Shown here: piece by piece, positions 34,570-63,870 of the stretch
Layout of the letters: each line of letters begins with the position of its first letter
Numbering within the stretch: position 1 is the stretch's first letter
Source of the DNA: Diadema setosum
Taxonomy: Eukaryota > Echinodermata > Echinoidea > Diadematoida > Diadematidae
Assembly (NCBI GenBank): GCA_033980235.1
Contig: CM067072.1
Coordinates: forward strand, 19,595,047 to 19,659,046
Length of the DNA stretch: 64,000 nt
Direction of reading: 5' to 3'
The notes under the pieces: generated by a model
The model's input: only the letters and a program-made list of their open reading frames with translations
Told to the model about the DNA's origin: nothing
Databases searched by the model: none
Position numbers and translations under genes: made by a program

Positions 34570-35330
34570 TACTTTTTATGCCTCCGCCCCATTAGGCATT
34601 ATGTCTTCGAGTTGTCCGTCCGTCCGTACGACCGTCCCCATTCGTTTACGAAATAACTTGTGTAAAATTTTACTGGATCAAGCAAATTTCACAAAACTTT
34701 GTCCGAGGATGACGTACGATCGGGCAATTACTTGAGTAGTTTTTAAAGTGAAATCGGCCAGAGGTCAAAGGTCAAAGATCAAGGTCAAATCCTAAAATGT
34801 ATCTGTTTACGCAATAACTCAAGACTGGATGAAGACTGGATGACGTATGATGGGGCAATTTAGTAAGTGGTTTTTGAGTGAAATTGGCAAGAGGTCAAAG
34901 GTCAAAAGGTCAAGGTCAAATGCGAAAAATTTTACTATTTCCCCCTATCTATGCAATGCTTGAAGGTATTTTCTTGAAACTTAGACATGTACTACTGAAT
35001 AAAGATTCTCCAGAGAGAGTTTCAGGTCATGAGGTCAAAGGTCAAAAGATGAGAGGTTTCACTTTTTGCCATATCTCGCAAATGGTTCAAGGTATCTTCA
35101 TAGAACTTGGTACATATGCATGAACTGACTGGCAGGGATTATCTAGGGAATTTAGTGGTCATGGGTGAAAGGTCAAGTTCAACCCCTCAAAATTTCACAA
35201 TTTCCCTCATATTATATATGCAATGCCTGCAGGATTTTTCTTGAAACTTAATAAATACATGTATAACCGAATGGAGATTCTCTAGGAAATTTCCTGTTAG
35301 AGGTCAAATGTTAAGGGTCAAAGGCCAGGC
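34570..35330. repeat. Tandem repeat rich in GGTCAAAGGTCA
   Basis: It starts with 'atgcctccgccccattaggc' and TCCGTCCGTCCG, then about five diverged units of about 130-150 bp. Each holds 'caatgcttgaaggtattttc', 'ttgaaacttagacatgtac' or relatives and a block of GAGGTCAAAGGTCAAA. Three exact AGGTCAAAGGTCA strings lie at 34762, 34892 and 35032. Confidence 0.75.
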
Positions 35331-36204
35331 TAACATGCAAAAAAAAAAATCTATTTTATACTGGAATTACACTTTTTCTTCATACCTTGAAAACTACTCA
35401 ATGCATAAACATAATAAAAGGGTCAAAAGTCAAGTAAAAATCCTTAAATCCCCAAATACATGTACCTGCACTCTCAGACAATATAGAAACCTAGTTCAAG
35501 AAAAATGAACATTCAACACATTTGCGACAAACCTGTCATTTCAGTATTTTGCCAGTTATGTGAAACTGTCATCACACATTGTGAAGACATTGTACTATAC
35601 ACTTATTGAGAGAACCATGCATTATGCGGGAGGCATACCAGTCTCCATAGCGACATTTCTAGGTGACCATAGATTTTATTAGCAATCCATGTAGATGTAC
35701 GAATAAATCTGAAGGTTGACGGACAGAAAATGATGTGCGAGATATGTCTAAAACCTCTCAATAAAGTTACTTTTACCTGTTCATCTAACCAATCATGAAT
35801 AAACATGAGTGGTGCATGACATTTGCTTTAAAAGTAAAGGACATGATTGCCCCCTTCTGTCGGGTTACATTTAATATGCCTCTCAGGCGGTCATAGTTTT
35901 GAAAAATGTTTTGGTTTTTTTTTTCTCCATGTCCATATTTTTCTTACTGCTGACGTGTTTTACAGTATACCTTCCAATTTTGCTATTTCCAGTCAAGCAA
36001 ATTCTTTAATCAAGGCGTTGTTTAATCCTCAGAGGTTTCCGTATGAACGATTTTTTTTTTTATCGAGACTTTTTTTTAAAAATCTCTATATCTGACATAG
36101 TTACCTGTCTACGTCTACCGCAAAGATTGTCACCTCATTTTTTTTTAATCTGATAGTGTACTTCATCCCTTTTCAGTTTTACAGCAGATTTTTTTTTTCA
36201 TTCT
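35331..36204. other. No gene recognised
   Basis: AT-rich spacer with poly-A/T runs. Nothing supportable. Confidence 0.4.
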
Positions 36205-36500
36205 TGACATTATCTCCTAACATTGTGAACCCCGTTATCTTTTTTCCCTTGACAATTTCACCCGTGAAGTTTTCCCCCTGACTTTTTTCCCGTGACATTT
36301 TTACCCGTGACTTCTTGTTTGTTTGTTTGTTTTTAATCCGTGAAATTTCTATTTGTGACATTTCCCCTGTAACATTTTGCTATATACGGACATTTTTATC
36401 CTTGACATTTTAACCCCTAACAGTTTTGCCCTTGACGTTTTTACCTGTTGCAAATTTACCCGCGACAATTTTAACGCTGTCATTTTCCCTGTTACCAATT
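36205..36500. repeat. Minisatellite, about 18-20-bp units
   Basis: A dozen or more degenerate copies of CCCTTGACATTTTTA or CCCGTGACATTTTTA run head to tail, for example at about 36250, 36275, 36291, 36306, 36355, 36395 and 36430. Confidence 0.75.
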
Positions 36501-36541
36501 ATATTTATGCATTAACCGTATGGCTGGACGCTACGTGATTT

Positions 36542-37809
36542 TTAAAGGTACTGTTTACAATTGGGATCAATGATTTAAAAAAATGAGTAGGTCAGTTGTA
36601 TCACAAAACATCCTACTTATATATTTCGCAATAAACCTGAAATATAAGGAGATAACAGTCTTTTTCACAGTAAACTGTAACTGTAGACGGCGTCCGTCGT
36701 CTGTCGTGCGTCGTGCGTCGTGCGTCGTCTGACGTGTGTCTTCCGGCGTCCGTTGTCTGTCGTCCGTTGTCCGTCGTGCGTCTTGCATAAACTTTTTAAA
36801 CACTTTCATCTTCTTCTTGAGAACCCTATGATCGATTTTCACCAAACTTGGCAGGTATCATCTCTAGGGGGATAGGATTTTAATTTGTTCAAATGGGCAC
36901 CATGCCCCACGTAGGAGGCCCAAACCCCCCAAATTAAGGAATCTTATAAAATCTAGAACCGGAAGTGATAGAGCTATTGTAAGTTAATACTATGATTAAT
37001 TTTGGTGCAATGATGACTGTAGTTTCCAGCTTGTTCATGGCGGAATCAGGGGTACCCCCCTTGGGACCCTGGGGAGGAGGGGGGGGGGGGGGAGGGATGG
37101 GGAGAATCATAATGGGGCCTAAATTATACATTTTCATTTTCTTCTTGAAAACCCCATGATGAATTTTCACCAAACTTGGCAGGTAGCTGCTTCCCTAGAG
37201 GGATAGAATCTCAATTCCATGAAAATGGGCGCCATGCCGCACCTGGGGGGGGGGGGGGGGGCAGGGGGGGCCAACCCACCCCCATTTAGGAATCTTTAAA
37301 GATTTCATCTACAATCAGAAGTGATTGAGCTAAGTTAATACAATGAGTCAGTATATTGATGACCGTTGTTTCAAGTTTGTTCATGTCAGTATCAGGGGTG
37401 TGCCTCCCCTCCCCCCCCCCCCCCAAGACCCAGGGGATTGCAGTAGGATGGGTCCAAATGGGGACTTAAATTGTACTTGTTCATATTCTTCTTGAAAACT
37501 TCTTGATGAATATTCACCAAACTTGGCAGGTAGCATGCCAGGGGGTTGAGATCTCAATTTGTTCAACAGGGCACCATGCTTTCCCTTGGGGGCCACTATA
37601 TATAGGGGGGCCCAATCCCCCCAACATTAAGGAATAATCTTGTTTCTTGAATGACTTTTGTTCACATTTTGTATGTTTAACAATACCTTTTGATGACACT
37701 GATGATTATTTTTACATTGGTTATTTCTATTCCTAACTCACATGCACGAACAATTTTGAAGTAGAAAAGCCGGGGTTTTTTTCATGCAAATGGTAAATGA
37801 TGCCTTTAA
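36542..37809 (+). mobile_element. T1 element interrupted by a tandem array
   Basis: The left part (36542-36690) and right part (37666-37809) together match the intact T1 copies, with TTAA at each end. The break lies after 'aactgtagacgg', where intact copies continue 'tttagtctgg'. The inserted block is not TTAA-flanked, so it arrived by another route. Confidence 0.8.
36690..37665. repeat. Tandem array, about 280-bp units, with poly-G
   Basis: A GTC-rich lead (CGTCCGTCGTCTGTCGTGCG) is followed by three units. Each reads 'tcttcttgaaaaccccatga', 'tttcaccaaacttggcaggt', 'atgggcaccatgccc', 'ccagaagtgatagagc', 'gttcatggcggaatcagggg', and then a run of 12-18 G/C. The same family is arrayed at 44370-45400 and 55612-56300. 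Confidence 0.85.
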
Positions 37810-38033
37810 AGAGTTGTGATTTCTTGTAATGCGCTTCATCGTCTGCGTTTTATTTTTACATAATATAGAGGCAAGATAAAGTCTGCATTTTCACGAGTGG
37901 GTAAAGTAAGACCCCTTGTTTCTGAGATTGCTCTTCGCGTTTCCAAAGGCTCTTACACTCTTACATTGAACTCACCCATTGTCTTTTACTCTGTTTTTTT
38001 TTTTTTTTTTTTTTGTTAACTCTGCAGACGAAC

Positions 38034-54746
<16,713 letters not shown>

Positions 54747-55546
54747 TAAGCGGCTATAGTGACTTATGTGTGTAACTATTATGCAATGAGCTACAAGACC
54801 AGAACAAATCTTATGACTGACCGGATTATCTTTGAGTTGCTGTCGATAATCGACAGGAAATGTTGAGAAGTCTGTGAAGAAAGGGAGATAATATGTATAT
54901 TTGATATGTATATATCCGTGCCATCCTGCTAGTTTCATTATTGTATGCCAAGAACGTGTCCTCGAGGATACTTTCAACTGAGCCGTGTTTAATACGCTGC
55001 CGCCGCAGCATCACATTTGTGTACACGATACTGGTGACGCTATCGGCGGATTTCAATCAAATTTAGTATGTAAAATTGTAACTTTTGGTGATAATGTCCT
55101 CACTTGTTCCTTCTCTATAGACAAAATTATTTTTGAGAGAATATTTGTGTACGCTCTACCAGCCACACCTGCTGCCTGTAGTGTTCCACATTTTAGGGTC
55201 AAAAGTCATATTTTTGTTGGTATCTTGTTTGCGGCCCATGGCTGCGTTTCTCGACGAATTTTGTTCAAATTTGATATGGAAGTGTATTACTTAAAAATTT
55301 AGAAATTTGTAACTGTTGGTAGTTGCACCTTCGGTTGCATACACAAAATGGTTGATTTTGAGTGTTTCCTCGTCTGCATTCTCCTGGCCACATTTCTCAT
55401 CAGATTTTGTTCAAGTTCCGTACAGAGGTGTATCACCGTCAAATCTTGACCTATAATTGGTTTGGTTATGCTCCTGTCAATGTTCTGCCTGTTATTGGGT
55501 CAAAGACCACCACCATATTGTATTTATTCTGTCCGCTCTACCATCC
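54747..55546. other. 3' flank of the sialyltransferase
   Basis: Likely 3' UTR at the start. I see no canonical AATAAA in the first few hundred bases. No further gene is supported. Confidence 0.4.
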
Positions 55547-55572
55547 ATATATATATATATATATTATATATG

Positions 55573-55611
<39 letters not shown>
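55547..55611. repeat. (AT)n microsatellite
   Basis: Two AT blocks separated by 'tatatgttatat'. Confidence 0.95.
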
Positions 55612-55613
<2 letters not shown>

Positions 55614-56300
55614 ATGAAGGTGAAGGTGATTTGGTAGTAACCACCTCCAGAGGAATTGAATCTAAATTTGTTCGATGGGCACCATGCCCCCTTCCTTCGG
55701 GGCCTCCCAGGGTGCCTAAACCCGCCAAAATGAAGGATTCTCTAAAAATTTTCTTCTCTAGAACCAGAAGTGATAGAGCTAAGTTAATGTTATGAGAAAG
55801 TACAATGATGATTGTAGTTGCAAGGTCCTGTGAGGGGTGCCAATTTGGGCTGAAATTGTACATTTTCATCTTCTTCTTTAAAACGCATGGTCAAATTTTC
55901 ACCAAACTTGACAGGCATTATCATCGCTTTCCACCTGATGGTCCCATGGAGCACCAATGTCCCCATGGGGGGGGGGGGGGGGGGGGGGGGGGGTGGCGGG
56001 GATTGGGGATGGGCTGAGAGTTCAAGGTGGGGCCTAATTTTCGTGTTTTCATCTACAGTTTGTACTTGTTGAAAAGGCGTGGTCATATTTTCAACAAACA
56101 TGACGGGTGTTATTGCTAGATCTAGGGGTTAGGCAGGGACTGATTAGGGGCCAGTTTTTACTCCTTTTTTGGAATTGTATAGTCAAATTTTGTAAACACA
56201 GTGTACTTGGCAGTTTTTTCGACAGTGTCATACAATATGCACATAGCCGCCATGCCCAATGAATGCCTTAAAGCTGCCCCCTCCCTCCCCCCCCCCCCCC
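55612..56300. repeat. Tandem array of the 'caccaaacttg' family
   Basis: About two and a half diverged units ('gggcaccatgcccc', 'agaaccagaagtgatagagc', 'ttcaccaaacttgacagg') with a G run of about 25 (55968-55993) and a C run (56288-56303). Confidence 0.8.
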
Positions 56301-56311
56301 CCCGCCCCGGC

Positions 56312-58769
56312 GGCGATTTTTTTTTTCCCAAACAGGTTTACCTATTACAGTAATATTCTGCGCGCGTAAGAGGGGTGAGGAGAGAGGAGGGGGGGTCGGA
56401 TGATACACCGCAGTAATGGCTCTGCCCATGCCAAAAATACACATAGCGCGTCACAGAATCGGTCATTATAAAATGGGTTCAAGAATGTAGCCAATTGGAA
56501 GCGCTGAAATGAGTCACGTGTGCGTGCATTAATTTCTTAGTAAATGCACTGCACTAAGAAGAGTCTCTCTTCCACCGCCCTGGCCTGACGTACGTCACAA
56601 TGTTTACACTAGCAGTGCGCACTCAATCAGTTGTTACAAGTGCGTCACGCGCTACTATACGCGCTGTCAATCCTGTAAACAACTTCTAGTTCGGGCCGCG
56701 GGCTGCCACAACAGCCGGCGGCCTTTCTTGTGCATAACAGTACGTGGCGTACGTATACTCTTATAACGTACGTACAGTACTTATGTGCGGGATTTCCGAG
56801 TGCGACGTGCGTAAATGTTTGGGACGAACATCTTCGGACATCTTGACTTTTGAGCGAGTGCTACATGTAGCTGACTGGTATTGACCCACAAAGGTACGTG
56901 AATAATGCTGTTAGTTTTCGACCCATTTTATAAAACAAATGATGCACAGGATTATTTCGTGGCGTTAGTGAAGGTGCGGCGCACTCTCGAGTATTGACAA
57001 CGGTTGCAAACATGCACTCGGCTGCGCCTCGTGCATGTCGCACCATTGTCAATTCTCTCGAGCGCGCCGCACCTTCACTAACACACTCTATCCTGTGTAT
57101 CATTTGTATAATAGCGTAGCTTCTATACTCTTTGGTATACAGCGCTCAGCGTTGTGAATGAATACGTAGCGCATGACGTAGTGAAGCCCAGCCAACATCG
57201 GCGGACGAGCGAGCATGCATGCTTTGAGTGTATTGTAGTGTATTTGAGTGTACACACACGTACACGCTACTCTCCTGTACAGCTAGCTGTGTGACGACTA
57301 GCGAAATACACGTTGATTCTGTCAGAGTAGATACATGCTGCAGTCTTTCTCTCGATCTTATATGCTGCATAGCAGATAGGCCTAGGCTATACACAACGCA
57401 TCAGGCAAGTCGATTGTGAAGCGGTGGAAGGTACAAATACCGATTTTTACGACTGAACTTCCAATCGACAAAAAGGGCAAGCAAAAGATATCGGAAGTTA
57501 GACTCTTCAGCCATGAATGTATGCATGAATGGTGGTAAAGTGGCACCAATTCCAAGGCTATAGCCTTAACATTTTCACACGAACTGCCAGTATGGATCTA
57601 TTCTGACATAATCAACGTGTATTTCGTTTGTAGTCGTCACACAGCTAACTGTACAGCGTGTACGTGTGTGTACGTGTACACTCAAATACACTACAATACA
57701 CTGAAAGCATGCATGCTCGCTCGTCCGCCGATGTTGGTTATAACCTTAACATTTTCACACGAACTGCCAGCATGGATCTACTCTGACAGAACCAACGTGT
57801 ATTTCGTTTGTAGTCGTCATGTACAGCTATCTGTAAAGTAGAGTAGCGTGTACGTGTGTGTACACTCAAATACACTACAATACACTCAAAGCATGCATGC
57901 TCGCTCGTCCTCCGATGTTGGCTGGGCTGCATGCGCTACGTATTCATTCACAACGCTGAGCGCTGTATACCAAAGAGTATAGAAGCTACGCTAAGAGGGC
58001 TTACTCTCGCGATTTCGCGTAGTACGCTCATGGGCGAAAAACTGACGCCATTAGCTGAATGACCGATAGAGGGCGTATTTAACGTGATCATAACCCAGAT
58101 TTTATAGTAGTGATGTTTGTCTGCCTTTCATTTTCCCCCTTTTTAGGGGGCATACAGGGGAAAAGATGTAATTAGGACTTCGTTTTGTCATACAGAAATA
58201 TCATCCTGTCTAACCATGAAATGCAATTGAAGAAATGTCATTTATTTTCCAATATGCAGTCCCACAAAGCTTGAGCTAAAGTAGACCGAGAGAGAAAAAG
58301 GTAGACGGCGTTTGTCAGCTCAAATACAATCTTTGAAGGACTACAGATTGAAAAGTAATGACATTTCTTCAAATTTTTTTAAACGTATCGACAGAAATAT
58401 ACTTCTGCTGATATTTTGAGGCCTGAAACACAATTCTACCGCTGTGTTTTTTCTTAAAATGAAGAAAATGAAAGGAAGGTAGGGTTTTCTCCATAGGCTC
58501 ACGTGTTAAGAAGATCGCGGTTTTGTTACTAAAATGGCCGCCGTTGGGCTCCATGAGGGGCGCGCGGGGCTCCATGGCGTACTACACCCGTTTGCGTGCG
58601 AAATCGCAAGAGTATACCCTCTTAGCGTAGCTTCTATACTCTTTGCTGTATACCATACCGTTGTAGCCCAGCTCATGAATATTCATGATACCGTATACCT
58701 TTGAACCAATCAGGAGGCAGAAAATTACTGTAATAGGTAAACCTGTTTGGGGGAAAAAAAAAAATCGCC
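56312..58769. mobile_element. 2.5-kb block with 50-bp inverted ends holding nested palindromes
   Basis: The left segment 56312-56361 (GGCGAT, T run, CCCAAACAGGTTTACC, TATTACAGTAAT) is inverted at 58718-58769 with only a few mismatches. Inside are a hairpin at 56964-57083, a palindrome at 57112-57993 and inverted copies of 'gcgaaatcgcaagagta' (58002-58020 versus 58598-58616). Raised GC, many TACGTA and GTACAC strings. No convincing protein frame. Confidence 0.65.
57112..57993. repeat. Large palindrome with a duplicated right arm
   Basis: The left arm 57112-57340 and right arm 57770-57993 are inverted copies (ends TAGCGTAGCTTCTATACTCT and complement). A direct duplication of about 179 bp (57564-57737 and 57743-57923) repeats the inner half of the right arm. 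Outer edge sequence occurs a third time at 58622-58655. Confidence 0.8.
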
Positions 58770-61700
58770 CCCGGCCTCCAGGTTTTGCAATAGGGAGTTT
58801 TCGATTGGGTGAACGAGAAGGTTGTGACGCCGAGCGCAAGCGTACGTCAAGGCGTCACGTCTGTACGTTGAACCGCTGCTAAAACACATTTCGATTTCGG
58901 GCGTCACGTCTCGTGGCGTGTGCAGGAGGCAACCCGTGCCTTGGGTGCATATACTCTATGCGTAATTTTTGACTTGTTTCTGTACTATTCTGTACTTGTT
59001 TCTGTAATATTTATTTTGTCTTTGACTAGATGATGAATAAGTATCCTGGGATGAATTATGTGGATTTTAAAACATGACGCATGGTAAGACTACAAGGTAA
59101 ATGCACACTGCACTAGGCCAAGCACCGAGATGTGATTGCGTACAGCATTACGTGTAAATGCATGTGTGGTACTACATTATGCAGTTGAAAAGTGCTTAAC
59201 AGTGAAAGCGGGCAAATAAAGTAGGTACCAGAGGCTGCAGTTTGTATTTCAGCGCTGCTGCTGTGACGTATGAAGATCATAAGCTTTCATGTAAAATTAG
59301 AATATCAATATTCTCTCGAAAGAAAAAGGAAAACAGGTGAACTAAGCACGGATTTCCCGAGAGTCATCGTGCTCTTTCGCACGATTTTCGTCTATCGCGA
59401 GAGGAGTGTGACGTCATAGATAAGGTGGGTTGAGCGCGGCGCGAGTGAAAAGGGTGGACGGTATAACCGGGGTTAACGCGTTCGAAATTTGGGTGATGAG
59501 CCGAGGGTCGACACCCGCGCATGCGCAGTACGTGAAAATTGCGTCGACCCACGGTGACGCCTGGCTCAACGTGCAAATCGAAAAGTGCCTAATGTTCTCA
59601 GATAGTGACTGCAAGAATGCGGGGAAGGGGAACTAGCGATACTTTGGTATAGCGCGAGACTCTCTGGGTCTCTTGTTGTCAACACTCAAATGGACCTGCA
59701 TCATCATTGTTTCGGGTAATACGTGCTCCCAGCTTTCCTCGTTTTATAGTGTCAAAGGTCATATTTTTAGTGGCACGCCATACAGGTGGCATTTCGTGAC
59801 GGATATAGCTGAATTTTTGTCTCCGGTTTATGGTGGTACGAATCAGCTAGGCTCCCTACTGGCAACACTTTTTGACTGTTTTGCTTTTTTTCCCTTTCGT
59901 ATGCAGGTCCATCATGGAATACTCTTAACACGTATTGTGAAACGACTCGGGGGAGGGGGGGGGGGGAATACACCTATATTGAGTGGTAAGCAGATTTTGA
60001 CCCTATAACAGCAACACAGTTCCGTCTACATTATTATGTTGACGTAACTGTGTTGCTATTATAATTTTCATAACTGAAGAAAAGAGAAGAACGATGAGGA
60101 CAATTTGCTGAAATTGGTTACACTAGGTTTTTCATTTCAAATATAGCCTCGTAGACGTTCACCTGTAAGTCTCAACGCCCTTTATCGTCGCCGTCACAAA
60201 TGACTGCCCAGTTATTGAGAGCAAGTGAACATGTACGAGTACCATAAATTTCACGAACTGTGCCAAAGGTTTGGGGCAACTGGATTTATCAAGCCTATGT
60301 AGGTGTATCGTGAAAATCCATGTTTTTGGTATCAATGATATCTTTGATTCTGACAGTGTCAGCTTTAATCGTCAATCGTTACCCTAAGAAGCACTTGAAA
60401 GAAGCTGGTACTTAATATTCATGTTTTACATTCTAACGTAGTCTGCTCTTCAATTGTTACTGACAAGCCCTGCCTGTAATTTACTTTCAGAGTTAGCGAT
60501 TTTGATAAAATAGCTATCTACAAATTGCAGTGTATTGTGCACATTTTTTTTTTCAGGTAAAGGACATAGTTCTTATTCTGTATTGTTAAAATTAACTGTT
60601 TAACATTTGCTGAATGTAGGTGCTTTGCTCGTGACTATTTATTGCTTGATGAAGTATTGATGAAGTAATGTTGGACAATTGTTAATATAAACCAATATGT
60701 ATTTTCTTGTATGATGATTTGTAGTAATTCCTTTACTGCCAGGAAGTGGTTTCTACATGACGAATGTCTCTCATTCTGATAGGAACTTTAAGGTAAGGAG
60801 CCACCAAAGATCATCGTGCGTTATATTTACATAGTTTTCAACTCCTTTTGGCAAGCTGCACTTGTGGACAAAGTTACCATTTCCTTCTCTACTCTCTAAT
60901 AACATTTGGACAGTATATATGAATTAAAATGTATATTATTCTGGTGCTATGCTTAACGATACAATTTTAATAAGCCCGAAATTATTGTGAAATGTAGTCT
61001 GGAAGAATTCTATTACTTTTATGATTCAGAGCTGACACCTCAACACAACATATATTTAAGTATACATGATATAGATTTAAGGGATTTTTAGTATGAAAGG
61101 GTATAATGTCTTCTCTATAAACGCCACAATATAATGATCTGGAAAGACAAACTCAGTACTTTTATCATTTGTGTTTACTACGTAGATCAAACGACCAGGT
61201 AAACGAAAAATTCTTCATAGTGCACCTTGCAGTGACACCATGATGAATTTTTGTCTTGAATTCGTTTTAGAATTATAACCACTATTATTTTTTTTTTTTG
61301 CAATTTTCGTGCTGAGTTGTGCCTACATGATGTAAGTATCATTTTCCCGATACACAAGAAGTCGTTCTGTTTTGATGTGGATGGAGTTGAAGAATTGTTC
61401 ATTAAACAAATAATAACGGTAAAAGTTCATTTATGCTTTTACAGAAGATAAATAAAAAAAAAAACCAAGGGAAATAAAAGGAAAAAATAGGTATCGATTC
61501 GCACCACTCCTACTTTGAGTCGCATGCTTTGTATTTCCGAATCTAAGAGTGTAAATGTAAGACCTAAAACATACAAAGAGAAAATCACGTAAACCTGCAA
61601 AGATACTCATTCCATCACGTTGGACTTTAGTGTGCAGGGGATCGTGCTGAAGGACATTGTGGATAGTATCTGGAATAGACCTGAATTGTCAAATAATTAG

Positions 61701-62503
61701 TTGATGCAATGCCGGTGCTAATTCTTTCTTCTTTGAAGTCTCGATGTATGTTTGTAATAACGATGATAAAAAAGCTATATATACGAAAGGCATGAAACTC
61801 GTAACGGGTGCCTTTTGCAATAGTTATACATGTCGATACGTGTCGAATTTTGATGTATGTTGTCCCTAATGTTTCATCAGCAAAGCAGGCTTATGACACA
61901 GTTTTTGATATCATTACAAGGGTTCTATACATGGAGCATGTTGAGTTAATTGTTGAGCAACTCATGACTTTCCGCAAGAAAATGAGTATAGTTGCCGTTC
62001 GTAAATGAATTGTGATGCCGTAATACGAATAAGATTAGACAGATAGCAGTAGTTTAATGCTGTTGATTAAAGCCGGGGAAAGCGATGTTAATACAGAAGC
62101 AGACTTGGAGTGGCACCAAATTGACACATGACCTAGAGCACCAGGCTAGTAATAAGATGTTATTTTCAACTCAACACTCAAGGCATCTTCGCCTTGCCTT
62201 ATACTGTCCCTTATGTGTGTGTTTCGCCTTGACAAGCATCTCGAGTTGTGCGTTGGCAATTACTCTTATCACTATTTTATGTAGACACAAACTAGTTTTC
62301 TTCCAGACAACCAGATTGTTTGCTTATTTGTTTGTTATAATTATTCAGTAAGTTTCTTGCCCAACATTGAAGTTTCATTGATGAAATCAATACTATGGAT
62401 ACCATATAGAGAATGTTGTGACGGATGGGATTTCGGGTGTTCTGGAAATTTCCGAAGTCGATTTCATGTTGTAAGATATATTTTCAAAAAAAGTACCTTT
62501 TTC
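58770..62503. other. No gene recognised
   Basis: GC-richer to about 59640 ('acgtcaaggcgtcacgtc', CpG-bearing), then AT-rich. A perfect-looking hairpin GCAACACAG…CTGTGTTGC sits at 60011-60056. Possible splice pair ctttactgccag / gtaagg at 60742-60793 encloses one short open frame (SGFYMTNVSHSDRNFK), too short to call. Confidence 0.35.
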
Positions 62504-62507
62504 TTAA

Positions 62508-63219
62508 CCCTAAAAGGGCCGCCCCCCCCCCCTTCGACGTTTTGCGCTATAATTCTGTAACGCGAGAAGGTCTCGTCGCGAGGCGTCTAATTGACTTTGT
62601 GTGTTCAAGTCTCGCGCAACTTTTGAGACCAAATTTGCAACGTTCGCTTACACTTTTGCGAAGCCACGCCCAGTTTTGTAACGGTAATGTCGCCCCAAAA
62701 CGGGCACAAGTTTGTGATTTTGTGTACATTTCCTATGGAAAACAGTGCTCTGTCATGAAAGTCATAAAAACCTGATTATTTTTACAATTAATCACTTTCA
62801 TCGATTAATTTTATGCTAATTAATGGTAGAAAAGTGCATGGTCAGTGACAATTTCCAATAAAAAACAAAGAAAAAAACAAAAGTTGAAAAACAAAGAAAT
62901 ACATAAGAAATTCTGAAAACAATACAGAATTTGAATGAGTTTTGGAAGTTTTTGTAATGTACAATTGTTGAATATGCCAAAAACAGATTTACAGATCAAA
63001 AATTAGTCTCTCAATGCTTTTAATTAGGATAAAATATGAAAAAAATTGATTAATTGTTTCAAAAAATCTTATGACACAATCTTGTATATTATGACGTGGG
63101 TCTCACGCATGCAAAATTTCATCGCGATCGCACCACTGATGGCCGAGATCTCGGGGGGGGGGGGGGGGGGGGGCGGAATGCAGTGTTAGCATAGCCAAAA
63201 AAGCCCGGCCCTTTTAGGG
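62508..63219. mobile_element. T3: 712-bp piggyBac-like MITE (copy B)
   Basis: TTAA (62504-62507) CCCTAAAAGGGCCG … CGGCCCTTTTAGGG TTAA (63220-63223): a perfect 14-bp inverted end with exact TTAA on both sides. It is in inverse orientation relative to copy A and shares 'gcgagaaggtctcgtcgcga'-like and 'aacagtgctctgtcatgaaa' segments. Poly-C (62522-62531) and poly-G (63152-63172) lie inside the ends. Confidence 0.93.
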
Positions 63220-63223
63220 TTAA

Positions 63224-63870
63224 GACGGATATGTAAACCATCCGTCATTCATTTTCTTCTATTTAAAAAAAAATATGTATGAATAATTTACAGATAAAAG
63301 CAAGTCAGTCCTTGACATTTTAATAAAATAATTGATGATATCATTGTTGATACATAATATTTATATGCATATGAATATGTATATATTTATCTATCAATTA
63401 ACTAATTAATTTATTTTATTATATTTTTGGCCACTGGAATGAAATGAAATATTTAAGACTTAATTAAACAGTTCCTTTTAGTATTTTACAGTCTACGTGT
63501 AAACAAAAGGGTAGTTGAGTGCTTACACAATGTTTTTACATTACACAAGTGATATAAGATTGAAAATGTGTTTTACGTAATAATTTCTATCGCTCGAGTC
63601 TATAAAAGTCATTGCATGTACGAAATTCTGTCCATTTTCCCGATTCAACACTGTGTTTAATGAGACTCTTTGTCCGAGCTCTATGAACCGTTTGCAATGA
63701 AAATCGGTAGGAGAGACGCTTCCTGAGCTGTGGCTGGTTCAGCGTAACCTGTGATACGTACGTGATAGTGGTTTTGCACTGTGGTGGGACAGCTACAAAC
63801 AGAATGATATCGAGGATGTCCTCGGGACATCTAAGAGTATAGTCTTCATGTAAGATCCTGAAACGTCAAC
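63224..63870. other. Spacer / possible 5' flank
   Basis: AT-rich, then CG-containing from about 63590. No element recognised. It could be the promoter of the frame starting at 63871. Confidence 0.3.

Noticed and set aside
60742..60793. Short + strand exon encoding SGFYMTNVSHSDRNFK
   Set aside because: Splice-like borders but under 17 codons, no partner exon and no motif.
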